From Arcobacter defluvii (lineage in GTDB: Bacteria; Campylobacterota; Campylobacteria; Campylobacterales; Arcobacteraceae): a stretch of 64,000 nt of DNA. The position numbers were made by a program, and so were the translations under genes. A model generated the notes under the pieces. The model had not been told where the DNA came from, did no database searches, and saw only the letters and a program-made list of their open reading frames with translations. Positions 46,345 through 57,026 of the stretch are shown here, piece by piece; position 1 is the first letter of the stretch, and each line of letters starts with the position of its first letter. The stretch covers positions 682,001 through 746,000 of the forward strand of contig NZ_CP053835.1 in assembly GCF_013201725.1 (NCBI RefSeq). Direction: 5' to 3'.

Positions 46345-47802
46345 ATGAAATTAGATGAATTAAAACTTAATATTGATTATTTTGAATTTGATAACAAGTT
46401 ATATCAAAAACTAAACGCTACACCTTTAAAAAATCTAAAATTAGTCTCTTTTAATAAAGAAGCTTGTGATTTAATAGGTTTAGATTATGAAGAGTGTGAG
46501 ACACAAGAATTTTTAGAGTTTATGAATGGTGAAAAAACATTAAATGGAAGTGTTCCTTATAGTATGGTTTATGCTGGACATCAGTTTGGTTATTTTGTTC
46601 CACAACTTGGAGATGGAAGAGCCATAAATCTAGGAAGTATGAATGGTTGGCATTTACAAACAAAAGGTTCTGGATTAACACGATATTCTAGACAAGGAGA
46701 TGGAAGAGCAGTTTTACGCTCAAGTATAAGAGAATATCTTATAAGTGAGGCAATGTTTGCTCTTGGTATTCCAACAACGAGAGCTTTAGCTATTATTGAT
46801 TCTGAAACTTTTGCCCATAGAGAATGGAATCAAGAATCTTGTGCGATAGTTTTAAGACTGTCACCTTCGTGGATTAGAATAGGAACATTTGAATTTTTTG
46901 CAAGAACAAAAGAAAACTCACAAAAAAATCTAAAACAATTAGCCGATTATGTAATAAAACAGTCATATCCTGAACTTGAAAATGAAGATGAAAAATATGA
47001 AAAAATGTTTTATAAGCTTGTTGATAAAACAGCGCAACTTATGGCACTTTGGCAAGTTTATGGTTTTCAACATGGAGTTATGAATACTGATAATTTTTCA
47101 ATGGCAGGACTTACTATTGATTATGGACCTTATGCTTTTATGGATTATTTTGAAAAAAATGCGATTTGTAATCATACAGATGTTGAAGGAAGATACTCTT
47201 ATAACAATCAACCATTTGTGGCACGTTGGAATCTTTTTGTTTTAATAAATGCTTTGAAAAAAATATGTGATGAAGAGAAGTTAGAAAATTATATGAAATT
47301 TTATCTATCAATTCACAAAAAAATATATTTAGATATGATGAATAAAAGAGTAGGGCTTGATGCTTCAAAAAGTGGTGATGCTAATCAATTTTTGATTATT
47401 GAATTACTTGGAGCATTAGAGTCTTCAAAGATGGATTACAATGTTTTCTTTTATAGATTAACAAATCTAAAATCTTTTGATGATTTATCTTCTATTTTAG
47501 ATATTGCAGTTTTTCAAGACCCTTTGAGAAAATGGTTTGATTCATATAAAAGAGCTTGTGATGAGCAAAATAGTAGTTTCGAAAGTAGATTTGAGATTAT
47601 GAAAAAAGTAAATCCAAAATATATACTAAAAAACTATATGCTTCAAGAAGCAATTGAAAAAGCAGACGAGGGTGATTATACTTTAGTAAATGAGTTATTA
47701 AAAATTGCACAAAATCCATTTGATGAACATGAAGAGTTTGAAAGATTTGCCCAACCAACACCTATGAAATTTGCAAATATAAAATTATCTTGTTCTTCAT
47801 AG
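46345..47802 (+). CDS. selO: SelO-family pseudokinase AMPylase (YdiU)
   Basis: A 485-residue protein of the SelO family, which transfers AMP to protein Ser, Thr or Tyr and protects against oxidative stress. Conserved segments are LGDGRAINLG near residue 91, KGSGLTRYSRQGDGRAVLRS near 110-129, and HGVMNTDNFSMAGLTIDYGP near 229-248 (catalytic/metal-binding Asn and Asp). The C-terminal Cys-Ser-Ser ending recalls the Sec-containing tail of mitochondrial SelO, with cysteine instead. Complete. Confidence 0.92.
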   Translation: MKLDELKLNIDYFEFDNKLYQKLNATPLKNLKLVSFNKEACDLIGLDYEECETQEFLEFMNGEKTLNGSVPYSMVYAGHQFGYFVPQLGDGRAINLGSMNGWHLQTKGSGLTRYSRQGDGRAVLRSSIREYLISEAMFALGIPTTRALAIIDSETFAHREWNQESCAIVLRLSPSWIRIGTFEFFARTKENSQKNLKQLADYVIKQSYPELENEDEKYEKMFYKLVDKTAQLMALWQVYGFQHGVMNTDNFSMAGLTIDYGPYAFMDYFEKNAICNHTDVEGRYSYNNQPFVARWNLFVLINALKKICDEEKLENYMKFYLSIHKKIYLDMMNKRVGLDASKSGDANQFLIIELLGALESSKMDYNVFFYRLTNLKSFDDLSSILDIAVFQDPLRKWFDSYKRACDEQNSSFESRFEIMKKVNPKYILKNYMLQEAIEKADEGDYTLVNELLKIAQNPFDEHEEFERFAQPTPMKFANIKLSCSS

Positions 47803-47813
47803 ATAAAAATTTT

Positions 47814-47844
47814 AAAAAATCTGCATAATTCAGATTTTTTAATT
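47814..47844 (+). terminator. Terminator after selO
   Basis: AAAAAATCTG (47814-47823) pairs perfectly with CAGATTTTTT (47831-47840). Confidence 0.85.
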
Positions 47845-47895
47845 TTAGTAAAATTTAAAATCTTATTAAGATATATTTTTGTATATCTCCAATCT

Positions 47896-47908
47896 TGACC
47901 GACGGTCA
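47896..47908. promoter_or_regulatory. TetR-type operator in front of the efflux operon
   Basis: TGACCGACGGTCA is a perfect 13-bp palindrome, extended by GTCA, of the kind bound by TetR-family efflux repressors. It lies about 29 bases before the probable tetR start, and next to a likely -10 at TATATCT (about 47882), so binding would block transcription of tetR and the pump. Confidence 0.75.
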
Positions 47909-47936
47909 GTCAAAAAAAATAAATTTGGAGATAAAA

Positions 47937-48542
47937 ATAGCAAAAGTAGTAGATAAAGAGCAAAAAAGAAGAGAAATAGCCATTGCTTGTACCGATTTAC
48001 TTTTTGAAGTTGGGATAAGAAAATTGACAATTTCTCAAGCAGCAATAGCAGCTGGCATAGGTAAAGGTACTATATATGAATATTTTGAAAATAAAGACGA
48101 CATAGTTTTTGAAATAATAAATATGAGTATAGAAAACTATCATGATGAATTTTTAGAAGCTATAAAAGATTTAAAAACAACAAAAGAGAAACTTTTTTGT
48201 TTCTTTAAATTTGTGATGGATGATTCAGATTCAAATTTAAAAGAATTTAATGCTTTTAAAGAGTATCTAGCTGTTGTTTTGAGTGATGATAATACTTCTA
48301 TGAAAAAATATAATAATAGTTGTCATATTTTTTTCAAAGAGCAATTATTTAAGATTATAAAAGAAGGGATTGAAAAAAAAGAGTTAATCCCAGAGGCAAT
48401 AGAATTTATTGATGGGTTATTGGTTTTTGAGAGGGGATTGGGTTTATTAAAAATGACTCAAGAAAATTTTAATACAAATGAAATTTGCATAAATTTTATA
48501 AATAGTATTTTTAAATTTATTGAAATAAAAAAAAATATTTAA
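47937..48542 (+). CDS. TetR-family repressor of the RND efflux operon, apparent ATA start
   Basis: About 201 residues. The N-terminal helix-turn-helix reads RKLTISQAAIAAGIGKGTIY (about residues 35-54 after the start), with YEYFENKDDIVFEIIN after it. The open frame reaches back to a TTG at 47895, but that lies on the operator palindrome. GGAG at 47927-47930 is six bases ahead of ATA (47937), where the expected N-terminus MAKVVDKEQKRRE begins. The start is therefore ATA, or a G-to-A change. The product probably binds the operator at 47896 and represses the adjacent pump. The C-terminal ligand domain is complete. Confidence 0.78.
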   Translation: MAKVVDKEQKRREIAIACTDLLFEVGIRKLTISQAAIAAGIGKGTIYEYFENKDDIVFEIINMSIENYHDEFLEAIKDLKTTKEKLFCFFKFVMDDSDSNLKEFNAFKEYLAVVLSDDNTSMKKYNNSCHIFFKEQLFKIIKEGIEKKELIPEAIEFIDGLLVFERGLGLLKMTQENFNTNEICINFINSIFKFIEIKKNI

Positions 48543-48558
48543 ATAAGGAAAATAAAAA

Positions 48559-49602
48559 ATGAAAAAAATAAGTTTAATACTATTTTTTGTTTTATTTACA
48601 GTTATGATTGAAGCAGCAGAAACAAAAGCTTCATTAGTTGAAACACAAGTATTAAAAAAGCAAGAAATAAATGATTTACAAGAGTTTGTTGGAACTGTAA
48701 ATTTTGATAAGAAATCAAAAATAGCTAGTGAAAGTTCAGGTGTAATAAAAAAGATAAATTTTGAAGTTGGAGAAAAAGTTAAAAAAGATGAGGTTTTAGT
48801 TCAAATTGATTCTGATATTTTAGATGCTCAAATAAAAGCAGCTAGTGCTGAAGTTAATATGTATGAAGTTCAATTAAGAAATGCAAAAAAGAATTATGAA
48901 AGATATATAGTTTTACTTGAAAAAAAATCAATTGCACAAAAACTTTTTGATGATGCTAAAACTGAATATGATGTTGCAAATGAAAATTTAATTTCATCAA
49001 AAGCAAAGTTAAATGAACTAAATATCCAAAAAATTAAAAAGTCTATAAAAGCACCTTATTCAGGAGTTATAGTAGAAAAAAATATAAATCTAAATGAGTG
49101 GGTAAACCAAGGAACTCTTATATTGACTTTAGTAAATACACAAGAATTGGAAGTAATATTTAATTTACCTATTTCTTTTATAAATGGTTTAAAAAATGGA
49201 GATGTTTATGATATAGAAATTGCAAATAAAACAATAAAAGCTACACTTTTTGCTGCAATTCCAAGTGGAGATAAATTAACTAGAACTTTTCCTGTAAGAT
49301 TTAAAGCAAATGCTTCTGATAGTTTCATTTTTGATGGAGCAAGTGCAAAAATAAAATTTGCTAAAGATTCAAAAAGTGATGCTTTAGTTATAAATCGAGA
49401 TGCAGTTATTAAAAGATTTGATATGGATGTAGTTTTTGCTGTTGTTGATAATAAAGCTATGATGTTTCCAGTTAAAGTCTTAACATATTCAGGAATGGAT
49501 GCTGCAATTGCAGGTACTGGTTTAGTTGAAGGTATGCAAATAGTTACAAAAGGAAATGAAAGAATTTTCCCTGATATGCCAGTTCAAGTTTTAAATAAAT
49601 AG
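48559..49602 (+). CDS. RND efflux periplasmic adaptor (membrane fusion protein)
   Basis: A 347-residue periplasmic adaptor joining the RND permease and the TolC-like channel. It has a Sec signal (to about residue 19), a biotinyl-lipoyl domain split around a coiled-coil hairpin (ASESSGVIKKINFEVGEKV and KAPYSGVIVEKNINLNEW flanking about 75-160), and a beta barrel. It has no lipobox. It follows tetR by 16 bases and is followed at 8 bases by the permease gene. Confidence 0.92.
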   Translation: MKKISLILFFVLFTVMIEAAETKASLVETQVLKKQEINDLQEFVGTVNFDKKSKIASESSGVIKKINFEVGEKVKKDEVLVQIDSDILDAQIKAASAEVNMYEVQLRNAKKNYERYIVLLEKKSIAQKLFDDAKTEYDVANENLISSKAKLNELNIQKIKKSIKAPYSGVIVEKNINLNEWVNQGTLILTLVNTQELEVIFNLPISFINGLKNGDVYDIEIANKTIKATLFAAIPSGDKLTRTFPVRFKANASDSFIFDGASAKIKFAKDSKSDALVINRDAVIKRFDMDVVFAVVDNKAMMFPVKVLTYSGMDAAIAGTGLVEGMQIVTKGNERIFPDMPVQVLNK

Positions 49603-49610
49603 GAAAAAAT

Positions 49611-52600
49611 ATGGATTTAATAAAATTTTCGATTAAGAATCCTGTAACAATAATAGTTTCAGTTTTAATTGTGGTTTTATTTGGGTTAATTTCACTTAAT
49701 AAGTTACCTTATCAATTGACTCCCAATGTTACAAAACCAGAAATTAAAATCACAACTACTTGGCCAGGGGCAACTCCTTATGAAATAGAAAGAGAGATTA
49801 TAGAAGAGCAAGAAGATGCTTTAAAAAGTTTAAATAATTTAATAGAATATGAATCTTCTGCAACTGATAATTCAGGTGAAGTAAAACTTACTTTTAAATT
49901 AGGAACAGATATAAGAGTCGCTCTTCAAGATGTTTCAAATAAATTAAATGAAGTAAGTTCTTATCCTGATAATGTTGATGAACCAATTATTGAAACAGCA
50001 ACAGCAAGTCCTGTAATTTGGATGATGTTAGAAACAACAGCTGAAAATACAAGACATATAGATGAATATAAAACATATTTTCAAGATGAAATCAAACCAT
50101 TAATCAAAAGAGTAGATGGTGTAGCTGGAACTATGGATGGTGGTGGACGAGAACAACAAATGCAGATTAATCTTGATGTAAATAAATTAGCATCTTTTAA
50201 TCTTACAATCCCTCAAGTAATCAATATTTTACAAAATGAAAATGTTGATGTTTCAGCAGGAACATTAAACATGGGAAGACGTGCATATAGAATTAGAACT
50301 GTTCATAAATTTGCGACACCACAAGATATAAAAGATATTATTTTAATCTCAAATCGAGAGCAAAGAGTAACTGTTGGTGATGTTGCAACTGTTGATTTTG
50401 GATATGATACTGCAAATTCTGTTTCATTGTTTTTTGGAAAAGATGGAATCTTTTTATGAGTTCAACCTAGTTCTGATGCAAATATTGTTCAACTTACAGA
50501 AGATGTTGAAAAAGTTGTAAATGAATTAAATGAAACTACACTAAAAAAAGAGGGTTTACATATAAGATGGATTTATGATCAAAGACCTTATATCGTTGGT
50601 TCTGTTGATTTAGTTAAGCAAAATATTATAATAGGTGGAATATTAGCTGTAATTGTATTAATTTTATTTTTGAGAGCTATTTCTCCAACAGCCGTAGTAG
50701 CAATTGCTATTCCTATTTCAGTTATTGGTACATTTATAATTTTACAGTCAATGGGAAGAAGTTTAAATACTATTTCTTTAGCAGGTATATCTTTTGCTGT
50801 TGGTATGTTGTTTGATAGTGCAATTGTTGTACTTGAAAATATTGATAGACATAGAAAAGAAGGTATGAGTATTGCTGATGCTGCTTATAAAGGAGCTAGT
50901 GAAGTTTGGGGCGCATTAATAGCTAGTGCATCTACAACAATGGCTGTTTTTTTACCGATTATTTTCTTAGAAGATGAAGCTGGTCAGTTATTTAAAGATA
51001 TTGCAATTGCCGTTGTTGCTTCTGTTACATTTTCTTTATTTGTTTCTATTTCTGTTATTCCTATGCTTTGGAAAAAATTTGCAAGTATTAGTGGAAAAGA
51101 ACCAAGAGGTGAAAGTAGCCTTACTCATTTTGGGAATAAATTTGTAAAATTGTTTATGGGATTTGTAAAATGGTCTTTAAAATCAACAATGACAAAACTT
51201 ATTACAATCGGAAGTTTAGCAATATTTTCTATTTTAACAATTATTGTATTATTCCCTAAAATGGACTATTTACCTCAAGGGAATAAAAATTTAATATTTA
51301 ATATTTTGATTACACCTCCTGGACTTTCTTATGAAGAAAGATATAGTATGGGAGCATATCTTATGAAAAAAGTCGAACCAAATATGAATAAAGATGTTGA
51401 TGGTATTCCTGGAATAAATAGAGCATTTTTTATCTCTTTTGGTGATTTTAGTTTATTTGGTGCAACTTCTATGCATGAAAGTAGAGCTAGAGAATTAATA
51501 CCATTTTTTAGACCTATTGTAAATTCTCTTCCCTCTGTATTTGGGGTATCTTTACAATCAGGTGTTTTTGAGGATGATATAGGTGAAGGTGGAACTGTAA
51601 ATGTTGATATTAGTGGTGAAAAAATTGAAGATATTGCAAATGTAGGAAGTCAATTATTTATGGCAGTAAGTCAAGCTATAGAAGGTTCTCAAGTTCGACC
51701 AGTTCCATCTATTGAATTACTTTATCCAGAAGTTAGACTTAAACCAAATCAAGATGCATTAAAAGCTTTAAATTTAAGTTCTTATGATTTAGGTATTATG
51801 GCTGATGTTTTGATGAGTGGAAGAAAAATATCTGAATTTGAACAAGATGGTAAGAAAAAGATAGATTTAGTTTTAAAAGCAAATGATGAGCAAATAAAAA
51901 CACCTGAAGATATTTTAGCTTCACAAGTTGCTCTTCCAAATGGTTCATTAGTCCCAATTTCATCACTAGCAAGTGCAGTTGATACAACAGGAATTAGTGA
52001 AATAAGACATTTAGATGGAAAAAGAACTATTACTTTACAAGTAACTCCTCCACCTAATATGACTATTCAAGAGACAATGGGAATTTTAGATGGAACAATA
52101 AATAATTTAAAAAATGAAGGAAAAATATTAAAAAGTGTTGATATTGGGATGAGTGGAACTGCGGATAAATTAACAGAAACAATTGGGATGTTAAGTCTTA
52201 ATTTTATTCTAGCATTAGTTATTGTTTATTTATTAATGTCAGCTTTATTTGGGAATTTTTTATATCCAATGGTTATTATGTTCACAGTTCCACTTGCAAC
52301 AGCTGGTGGATTTATTGGACTTGCTTTAACAAATAAATTTATTGAACCACAACCTTTAGATGTTTTAACAATGCTTGGATTTATTATTCTAGTTGGAATA
52401 GTTGTAAATAATGCAATTTTAATAGTTCATCAAAGTTTAAATTTAATTAGAAATGAAGGATATGACCATAAAGCTGCTGTTATTGAAGCAACACGTACAA
52501 GAATTAGACCAATATATATGAGTTCATTAACTTCTATTTTTGGAATGCTTCCATTAGTTCTAATTCCAGGACCAGGAAGTGAATTTTATAGAGGTTTAGG

Positions 52601-52745
52601 TTCTGTAATCACAGGTGGATTAACTTTATCTACTATTTTTACAATATTTGTAACACCTTCTTTATTAATGTTTTTTATAAAACTTGAAAAAAGAGTTCCA
52701 ATGGGTAAAAGTTCAGTTCAAGATATAGATTTAAGTAGAGCATAA
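49611..52745 (+). pseudogene. RND efflux permease interrupted by an in-frame TGA
   Basis: Read through, this is a 1044-residue HAE/HME-type RND permease with the usual twelve membrane segments and two large periplasmic loops. The frame stops at TGA 50457-50459, between GKDGIFL and VQPSSDANIV, then continues unbroken to 52745. The expected residue is tryptophan (TGG), so one G-to-A change explains it. Two fragments result: 49611-50459 (282 residues) and, from an internal TTG at 50670 with no ribosome site, 691 residues. Neither is likely to work. Neighbours are intact, suggesting recent loss or a consensus error. No selenocysteine insertion hairpin is visible after the TGA. Confidence 0.85.
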
Positions 52746-52757
52746 AAGGAAAAATTT

Positions 52758-54014
52758 ATGAAAAAAATAAAATTTATAACACTATCATTAGCAGCTTTTT
52801 TAGCTGTTAATTTAAATGCCTTAAATCTTGATAGTGCAGTTGATATTGCTTTAAAAAAGAACTATGATATAGAAGGTAAAAACTATGATTATGTAGAAAG
52901 TTTAGAGAATGTAAGAGCTAATAATTCAAATTATCTACCAAAATTAGATGCTTCTTATGGTTATACAAATACAGATAAAGCGAATGTTGGGTTTGAATCA
53001 GATGAAGCAACAGCAACAATTGCTTTATCATATAATTTATTTAATGGATTTAAAGATATAGCAGTAAAAGAATCATCTGTTTATTTATCTGAATCATCTT
53101 TATATTCTTTAAAAGCAACAAAACAAGATATTGTTTTAAATACAAAAACAGCTTATATAAATTATTTAGATAAACAAAATGCTTTAGAAACTTATGAAAG
53201 TGCTTATAAATTATTTCAAGAACAATATGAGGATTCTAAAAATAAATATGACCAAGGAATTATCGCAAGAAATGATTTATTACAAGTTCAAGTAAATATG
53301 TCAAGTTCAAAACAAAATGTAGTAAAAGCTCAAGGTGATTTAAAAGTCGCAAAATTTGAGTTATCAAATATTTTAGGTGGAATGGATTTATCAAATGAAA
53401 CCATTGAAAAGTTAGATGAAGCAAAACTAAAACTTTCAAATTATGATGAAACAATGTTAGAAAATAGAAGCGAAATTCAAGCTTTAAAAATGAATTTAAA
53501 TTCTATTAAAGAGTTAGAAAAATCTGCAAAAGCTGGATTCTATCCAAAAGTAGATGCTTCAATTTCTCATAATGAATATTATGATGGTTTTTCAAATGAT
53601 AGAATAAAAAATCAAGAAGAAAATCAAAATATAGCAAAAGTTACTGCTACTTGGAATTTATATAATGGTGGCTATGATGATTCTCAAACAGTTATTTATA
53701 AAACAAAATATTTAAGTTCAACATCACTTTTAAATAAAACAAAACTTGATATAAAACTACAATATGAAAATGCTAAATCAAATCTTCAAGTATCTTTAGA
53801 TAATCTTGAAACAGCAAAATTAGCACTTTTACAAGCGCAAGAAAATTATGAAATTGTAAAAAATAGATTTGATGAAGGAATCTCTACAAGTACAGATTTG
53901 ACGGATGCAAATTATTTATTAACTCAATCAAAACAAGGATATAATAGAGCTTATTTTGATAAGTATTTAGCAATTGCTACGCTTGATAGAATTTTTGAAA
54001 AAGATATAAATTAA
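52758..54014 (+). CDS. TolC-family outer-membrane efflux channel
   Basis: A 418-residue protein with a Sec signal (to about residue 22) and the two tandem TolC repeats, each a pair of long helices and two barrel strands (LNLDSAVDIALKKNYDIEG near the start, YSLKATKQDIVLNTKTAY and YENAKSNLQVSLDNLETAKLA). It is the exit duct of the adjacent RND system. It follows the broken permease by 12 bases and is intact. Confidence 0.92.
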   Translation: MKKIKFITLSLAAFLAVNLNALNLDSAVDIALKKNYDIEGKNYDYVESLENVRANNSNYLPKLDASYGYTNTDKANVGFESDEATATIALSYNLFNGFKDIAVKESSVYLSESSLYSLKATKQDIVLNTKTAYINYLDKQNALETYESAYKLFQEQYEDSKNKYDQGIIARNDLLQVQVNMSSSKQNVVKAQGDLKVAKFELSNILGGMDLSNETIEKLDEAKLKLSNYDETMLENRSEIQALKMNLNSIKELEKSAKAGFYPKVDASISHNEYYDGFSNDRIKNQEENQNIAKVTATWNLYNGGYDDSQTVIYKTKYLSSTSLLNKTKLDIKLQYENAKSNLQVSLDNLETAKLALLQAQENYEIVKNRFDEGISTSTDLTDANYLLTQSKQGYNRAYFDKYLAIATLDRIFEKDIN

Positions 54015-54024
54015 GGAGTTTAAA

Positions 54025-54888
54025 ATGAAGAGTGAAAAATTTATAGATTTAAAACTCTTCATTTTTATTTTTATAGCGTTACTTTTTTTATCAGCAAACT
54101 CAATTTTAGCAAGAGTTGCAATTTCAACACAAAATATTGATGCTTTTACTTTTACTTTTTTACGTATATTTTCTGGTGCAATTTTACTTTTAATTATCTA
54201 TTTTTATAAAAATAAAAATTTAAAACTAAATTTCAAAAAAAATTGGCTTAGTTCTTTTATGCTTTTTTTATATGCAATTTGTTTTTCATACTCTTTTATA
54301 AATATGTATGCAGGAATTGGAACACTTATACTTTTTGCAGTTGTACAATTAAGTATGATTTTAATTGCACTTTTTTATAAAGAGAAATTAACTTCAAATA
54401 AAATATTTGGTGTTTTGATAGCTTTTAGTGGATTAGTTTATTTACTCTATCCAAAAGAGGATTTTTCTATCTCTTTCTTTCATGCTTTTTTGATGATTAT
54501 TGCAGGTATTTCTTGGGGAGTTTATAGTGTAATTGGCAAAAAATCTACAAATGCAACATATAATACAACAGATAATTTTCTTAAAGCTTCGATTTTTACA
54601 ATTATTTTTGGAGTTTTATTTGTAGATTTTTTCAAAGTAGATTTATTTACTTTTTTTATAGCAATTACTTCTGGGATGATAACATCTGCTTTAGGTTATT
54701 TGATTTGGTATGAAGTTTTACCAAAAATAGAAATTTTTACTGCGAGTATATTACAACTTTTAGTTCCTATTATTGCTATATTTTTAAGTCTAATAATATT
54801 AGATGAAAAAGTTAGTTTTGAACTAATAGTTTCATCTTTTATAATACTTTTTGGAATTTTTATAGCTTTGAAAAAAAGAAAAGTTTAG
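54025..54888 (+). CDS. EamA-family (DMT) transporter
   Basis: A 287-residue inner-membrane protein with ten predicted membrane segments in two EamA halves (about 12-140 and 150-285). SANSILARVAIS near the N-terminus and ISWGVYSVIGKKS at the start of the second half are typical. It would export or import an amino acid or other small metabolite. It follows the TolC gene by 10 bases and may be read as the last gene of the efflux operon. Confidence 0.85.
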   Translation: MKSEKFIDLKLFIFIFIALLFLSANSILARVAISTQNIDAFTFTFLRIFSGAILLLIIYFYKNKNLKLNFKKNWLSSFMLFLYAICFSYSFINMYAGIGTLILFAVVQLSMILIALFYKEKLTSNKIFGVLIAFSGLVYLLYPKEDFSISFFHAFLMIIAGISWGVYSVIGKKSTNATYNTTDNFLKASIFTIIFGVLFVDFFKVDLFTFFIAITSGMITSALGYLIWYEVLPKIEIFTASILQLLVPIIAIFLSLIILDEKVSFELIVSSFIILFGIFIALKKRKV

Positions 54889-54903
54889 GGAAAGTAGAAA
54901 AGC

Positions 54904-56856
54904 CTAAAAGCTTTCCCACTCGTCGTTGTTTGTTTTGTTAGATACTACTTTTGTATCTTTTTTTGTTTGTGTATCTTTTTGTTTTGAATTTGATTTTATT
55001 GGATTTGAATTATCTTTTTTATTTATTTTTATATCTTTTGCTTTTACTTCATTCTTTCCTTCAAACTCTTTTGCATTTGCATCATTTACTATTAATTTTG
55101 CTATTTCATCTGTTATTATTGCTACATCATGTGTTTGACTCGCTACTGCTGCATTTTGTTGTGTTTGTTGGTCTAATTGATTTACTGCATCATTTATTTG
55201 TTCTATTCCACTTAATTGTTCTTTACTTGACATCTCTATATCTTGTATTAAGTTTATTGTTTGTGATATATTTTGATTTAATTCTTTATATCCACTTATC
55301 ATATTTGATGCTATCTCTTTTCCATCATTCGCTTTTTTTGTTGCATTTTCTACTATGATTTTTATCTCTTTTGCAGCTTCTGCTGAACGAGATGCTAGAT
55401 TTCTTACTTCTTGTGCTACTACAGCAAATCCTTTTCCTGCTTCACCTGCTGTTGCTGCTTCTACTGCTGCATTAAGTGAAAGTATATTTGTTTGGAATGC
55501 TATTTGATCAATTACAGTTATTGCTTCATTGATTAGATTTACTTGATTATTTATTTCATCCATTGACTGAGTTGTTTGATTTGCAAGTTTTTCACCATCA
55601 CTTGCTGACTTTGTTACACTATTTGAGTAACTAGCCATTTTTGCTATATTTTGTGTATTATTTCTGATATTTGAAGTTATTTGTTCTAAGGCTGCTGCTG
55701 TTTCTTCTAAACTTGCTGCTGCTTCATTTGAGCTTATATTTAATTTATCTACATTTGCCAATAATATATCCGAGCTTTCATCCAACGTCAATCCATTTGT
55801 TTTATTCTCTTTTAGCATTTGCGTTATTGAATCACCTAAAGTATTTACACCATTTGCAAGATTTAAAAGATGTTCTTTTAATCCTCTTTTATCAATTTTA
55901 TTTAAATATTTATAATTACTATATTCATCTAAAATAGTTAAGACATTATCAATATTTTTTTCAAGATTATTTGCCATTTTATTTAATACATCTTTTAATT
56001 GCATTAATGCTGGATTATTTACAGTTATATGTAATCTTTGACATAAATCACCTTGTTCAAATTCTCCTAAAACAGCAATTGTTTCATCTATTAATTTTCT
56101 ATCTTCTTCGATACCTTTTTTTGTTTTCTCTATGTTTTCATTTACAACTGTTGCCATCTCACCAAATTCATCTTTTGAATCAATATGAATTAATTTTACT
56201 TCATTTGTTTCTCTATTTAAATATGCAAAGAAACTTAAAAGACCTGTTTTTAATCTAGTTAATCCATTTAAAATTGAATTTACTATAAGTGTTCCTAAAG
56301 TGATAAGTAAAAGTAAAGCAATTATTCCAACAGTGATAATTGTAGTTTTTAATCCTGTGATTTCTTCATCTGCTTGATTATTTTGATCTTTTCTAAAAAC
56401 GACCATTAACTCACTTGTTGTTCTAGCTTTTTCTACCATTGTTTTTTCTGAATCAGTCATTTTATATTCTTGAGTTTGTTCAGTTTCAATTTCTTTAACT
56501 AAAACGAAAAAATCATCTCTATAGTTAACTAATGAACTTTTTATATCATCCAACATTTTTTGATTTTTTGGATTATTAAATCTTTTTGATAACTCACTGA
56601 TTATTTTTATTCCATCATCATATGCTATTTGGAATGCATCTAAACTTTGTGTATCTTTTCTGATAATGAAATTTTTTTCTTGTCTTCTCATTTCATTAAA
56701 ACGTCTGTCAACTTTATTCAACTCTTCTGCTTTATCTAATCTGTCAATAGTTGAGTTTAGCTGTATTATTGTTGGGATTGCAACTACAGTTAATGCAACA
56801 ATTCCTAATATTACTATTAAAAATATTTTTGCTCTCATTTTTAAGTTTTTTAACAT
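54904..56856 (-). CDS. Methyl-accepting chemotaxis receptor with C-terminal tethering motif
   Basis: A 650-residue transmembrane receptor: TM1 at about 10-30, a small helical periplasmic domain (about 31-170), TM2 at about 172-193, HAMP, then the signalling domain with [20 protein letters not shown]. The C-terminus is a lysine/asparagine/serine/threonine-rich linker of about 45 residues ending NDEWESF. The last five residues, EWESF, fit the aromatic-x2-aromatic pentapeptide that docks CheR/CheB in other bacteria. The ligand is unknown. Confidence 0.92.
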   Translation of the reverse strand: MLKNLKMRAKIFLIVILGIVALTVVAIPTIIQLNSTIDRLDKAEELNKVDRRFNEMRRQEKNFIIRKDTQSLDAFQIAYDDGIKIISELSKRFNNPKNQKMLDDIKSSLVNYRDDFFVLVKEIETEQTQEYKMTDSEKTMVEKARTTSELMVVFRKDQNNQADEEITGLKTTIITVGIIALLLLITLGTLIVNSILNGLTRLKTGLLSFFAYLNRETNEVKLIHIDSKDEFGEMATVVNENIEKTKKGIEEDRKLIDETIAVLGEFEQGDLCQRLHITVNNPALMQLKDVLNKMANNLEKNIDNVLTILDEYSNYKYLNKIDKRGLKEHLLNLANGVNTLGDSITQMLKENKTNGLTLDESSDILLANVDKLNISSNEAAASLEETAAALEQITSNIRNNTQNIAKMASYSNSVTKSASDGEKLANQTTQSMDEINNQVNLINEAITVIDQIAFQTNILSLNAAVEAATAGEAGKGFAVVAQEVRNLASRSAEAAKEIKIIVENATKKANDGKEIASNMISGYKELNQNISQTINLIQDIEMSSKEQLSGIEQINDAVNQLDQQTQQNAAVASQTHDVAIITDEIAKLIVNDANAKEFEGKNEVKAKDIKINKKDNSNPIKSNSKQKDTQTKKDTKVVSNKTNNDEWESF

Positions 56857-57026
56857 TTATGTCCTCTTGCTTCTTAATTTATTTCTTCTTATAATTAAGT
56901 TATTATTTTAACTTATAGTTAAAATAATTACGATTAAATGGAGCTTAAATTTATTATTATTTTAGTGCTTAAATAAATTAGTAAGTTATATGTGATTGTA
57001 TATAATAATTAAAGAAATGATAAAGT

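Noticed and set aside
50457-50459. TGA read as selenocysteine in the RND permease
   Set aside because: RND permeases have no catalytic selenocysteine and no insertion hairpin follows; tryptophan is the likelier original.
54926-56258. Several leucine-rich plus-strand frames opposite the chemoreceptor
   Set aside because: Low-complexity antisense frames without ribosome sites; the minus-strand receptor accounts for the region.
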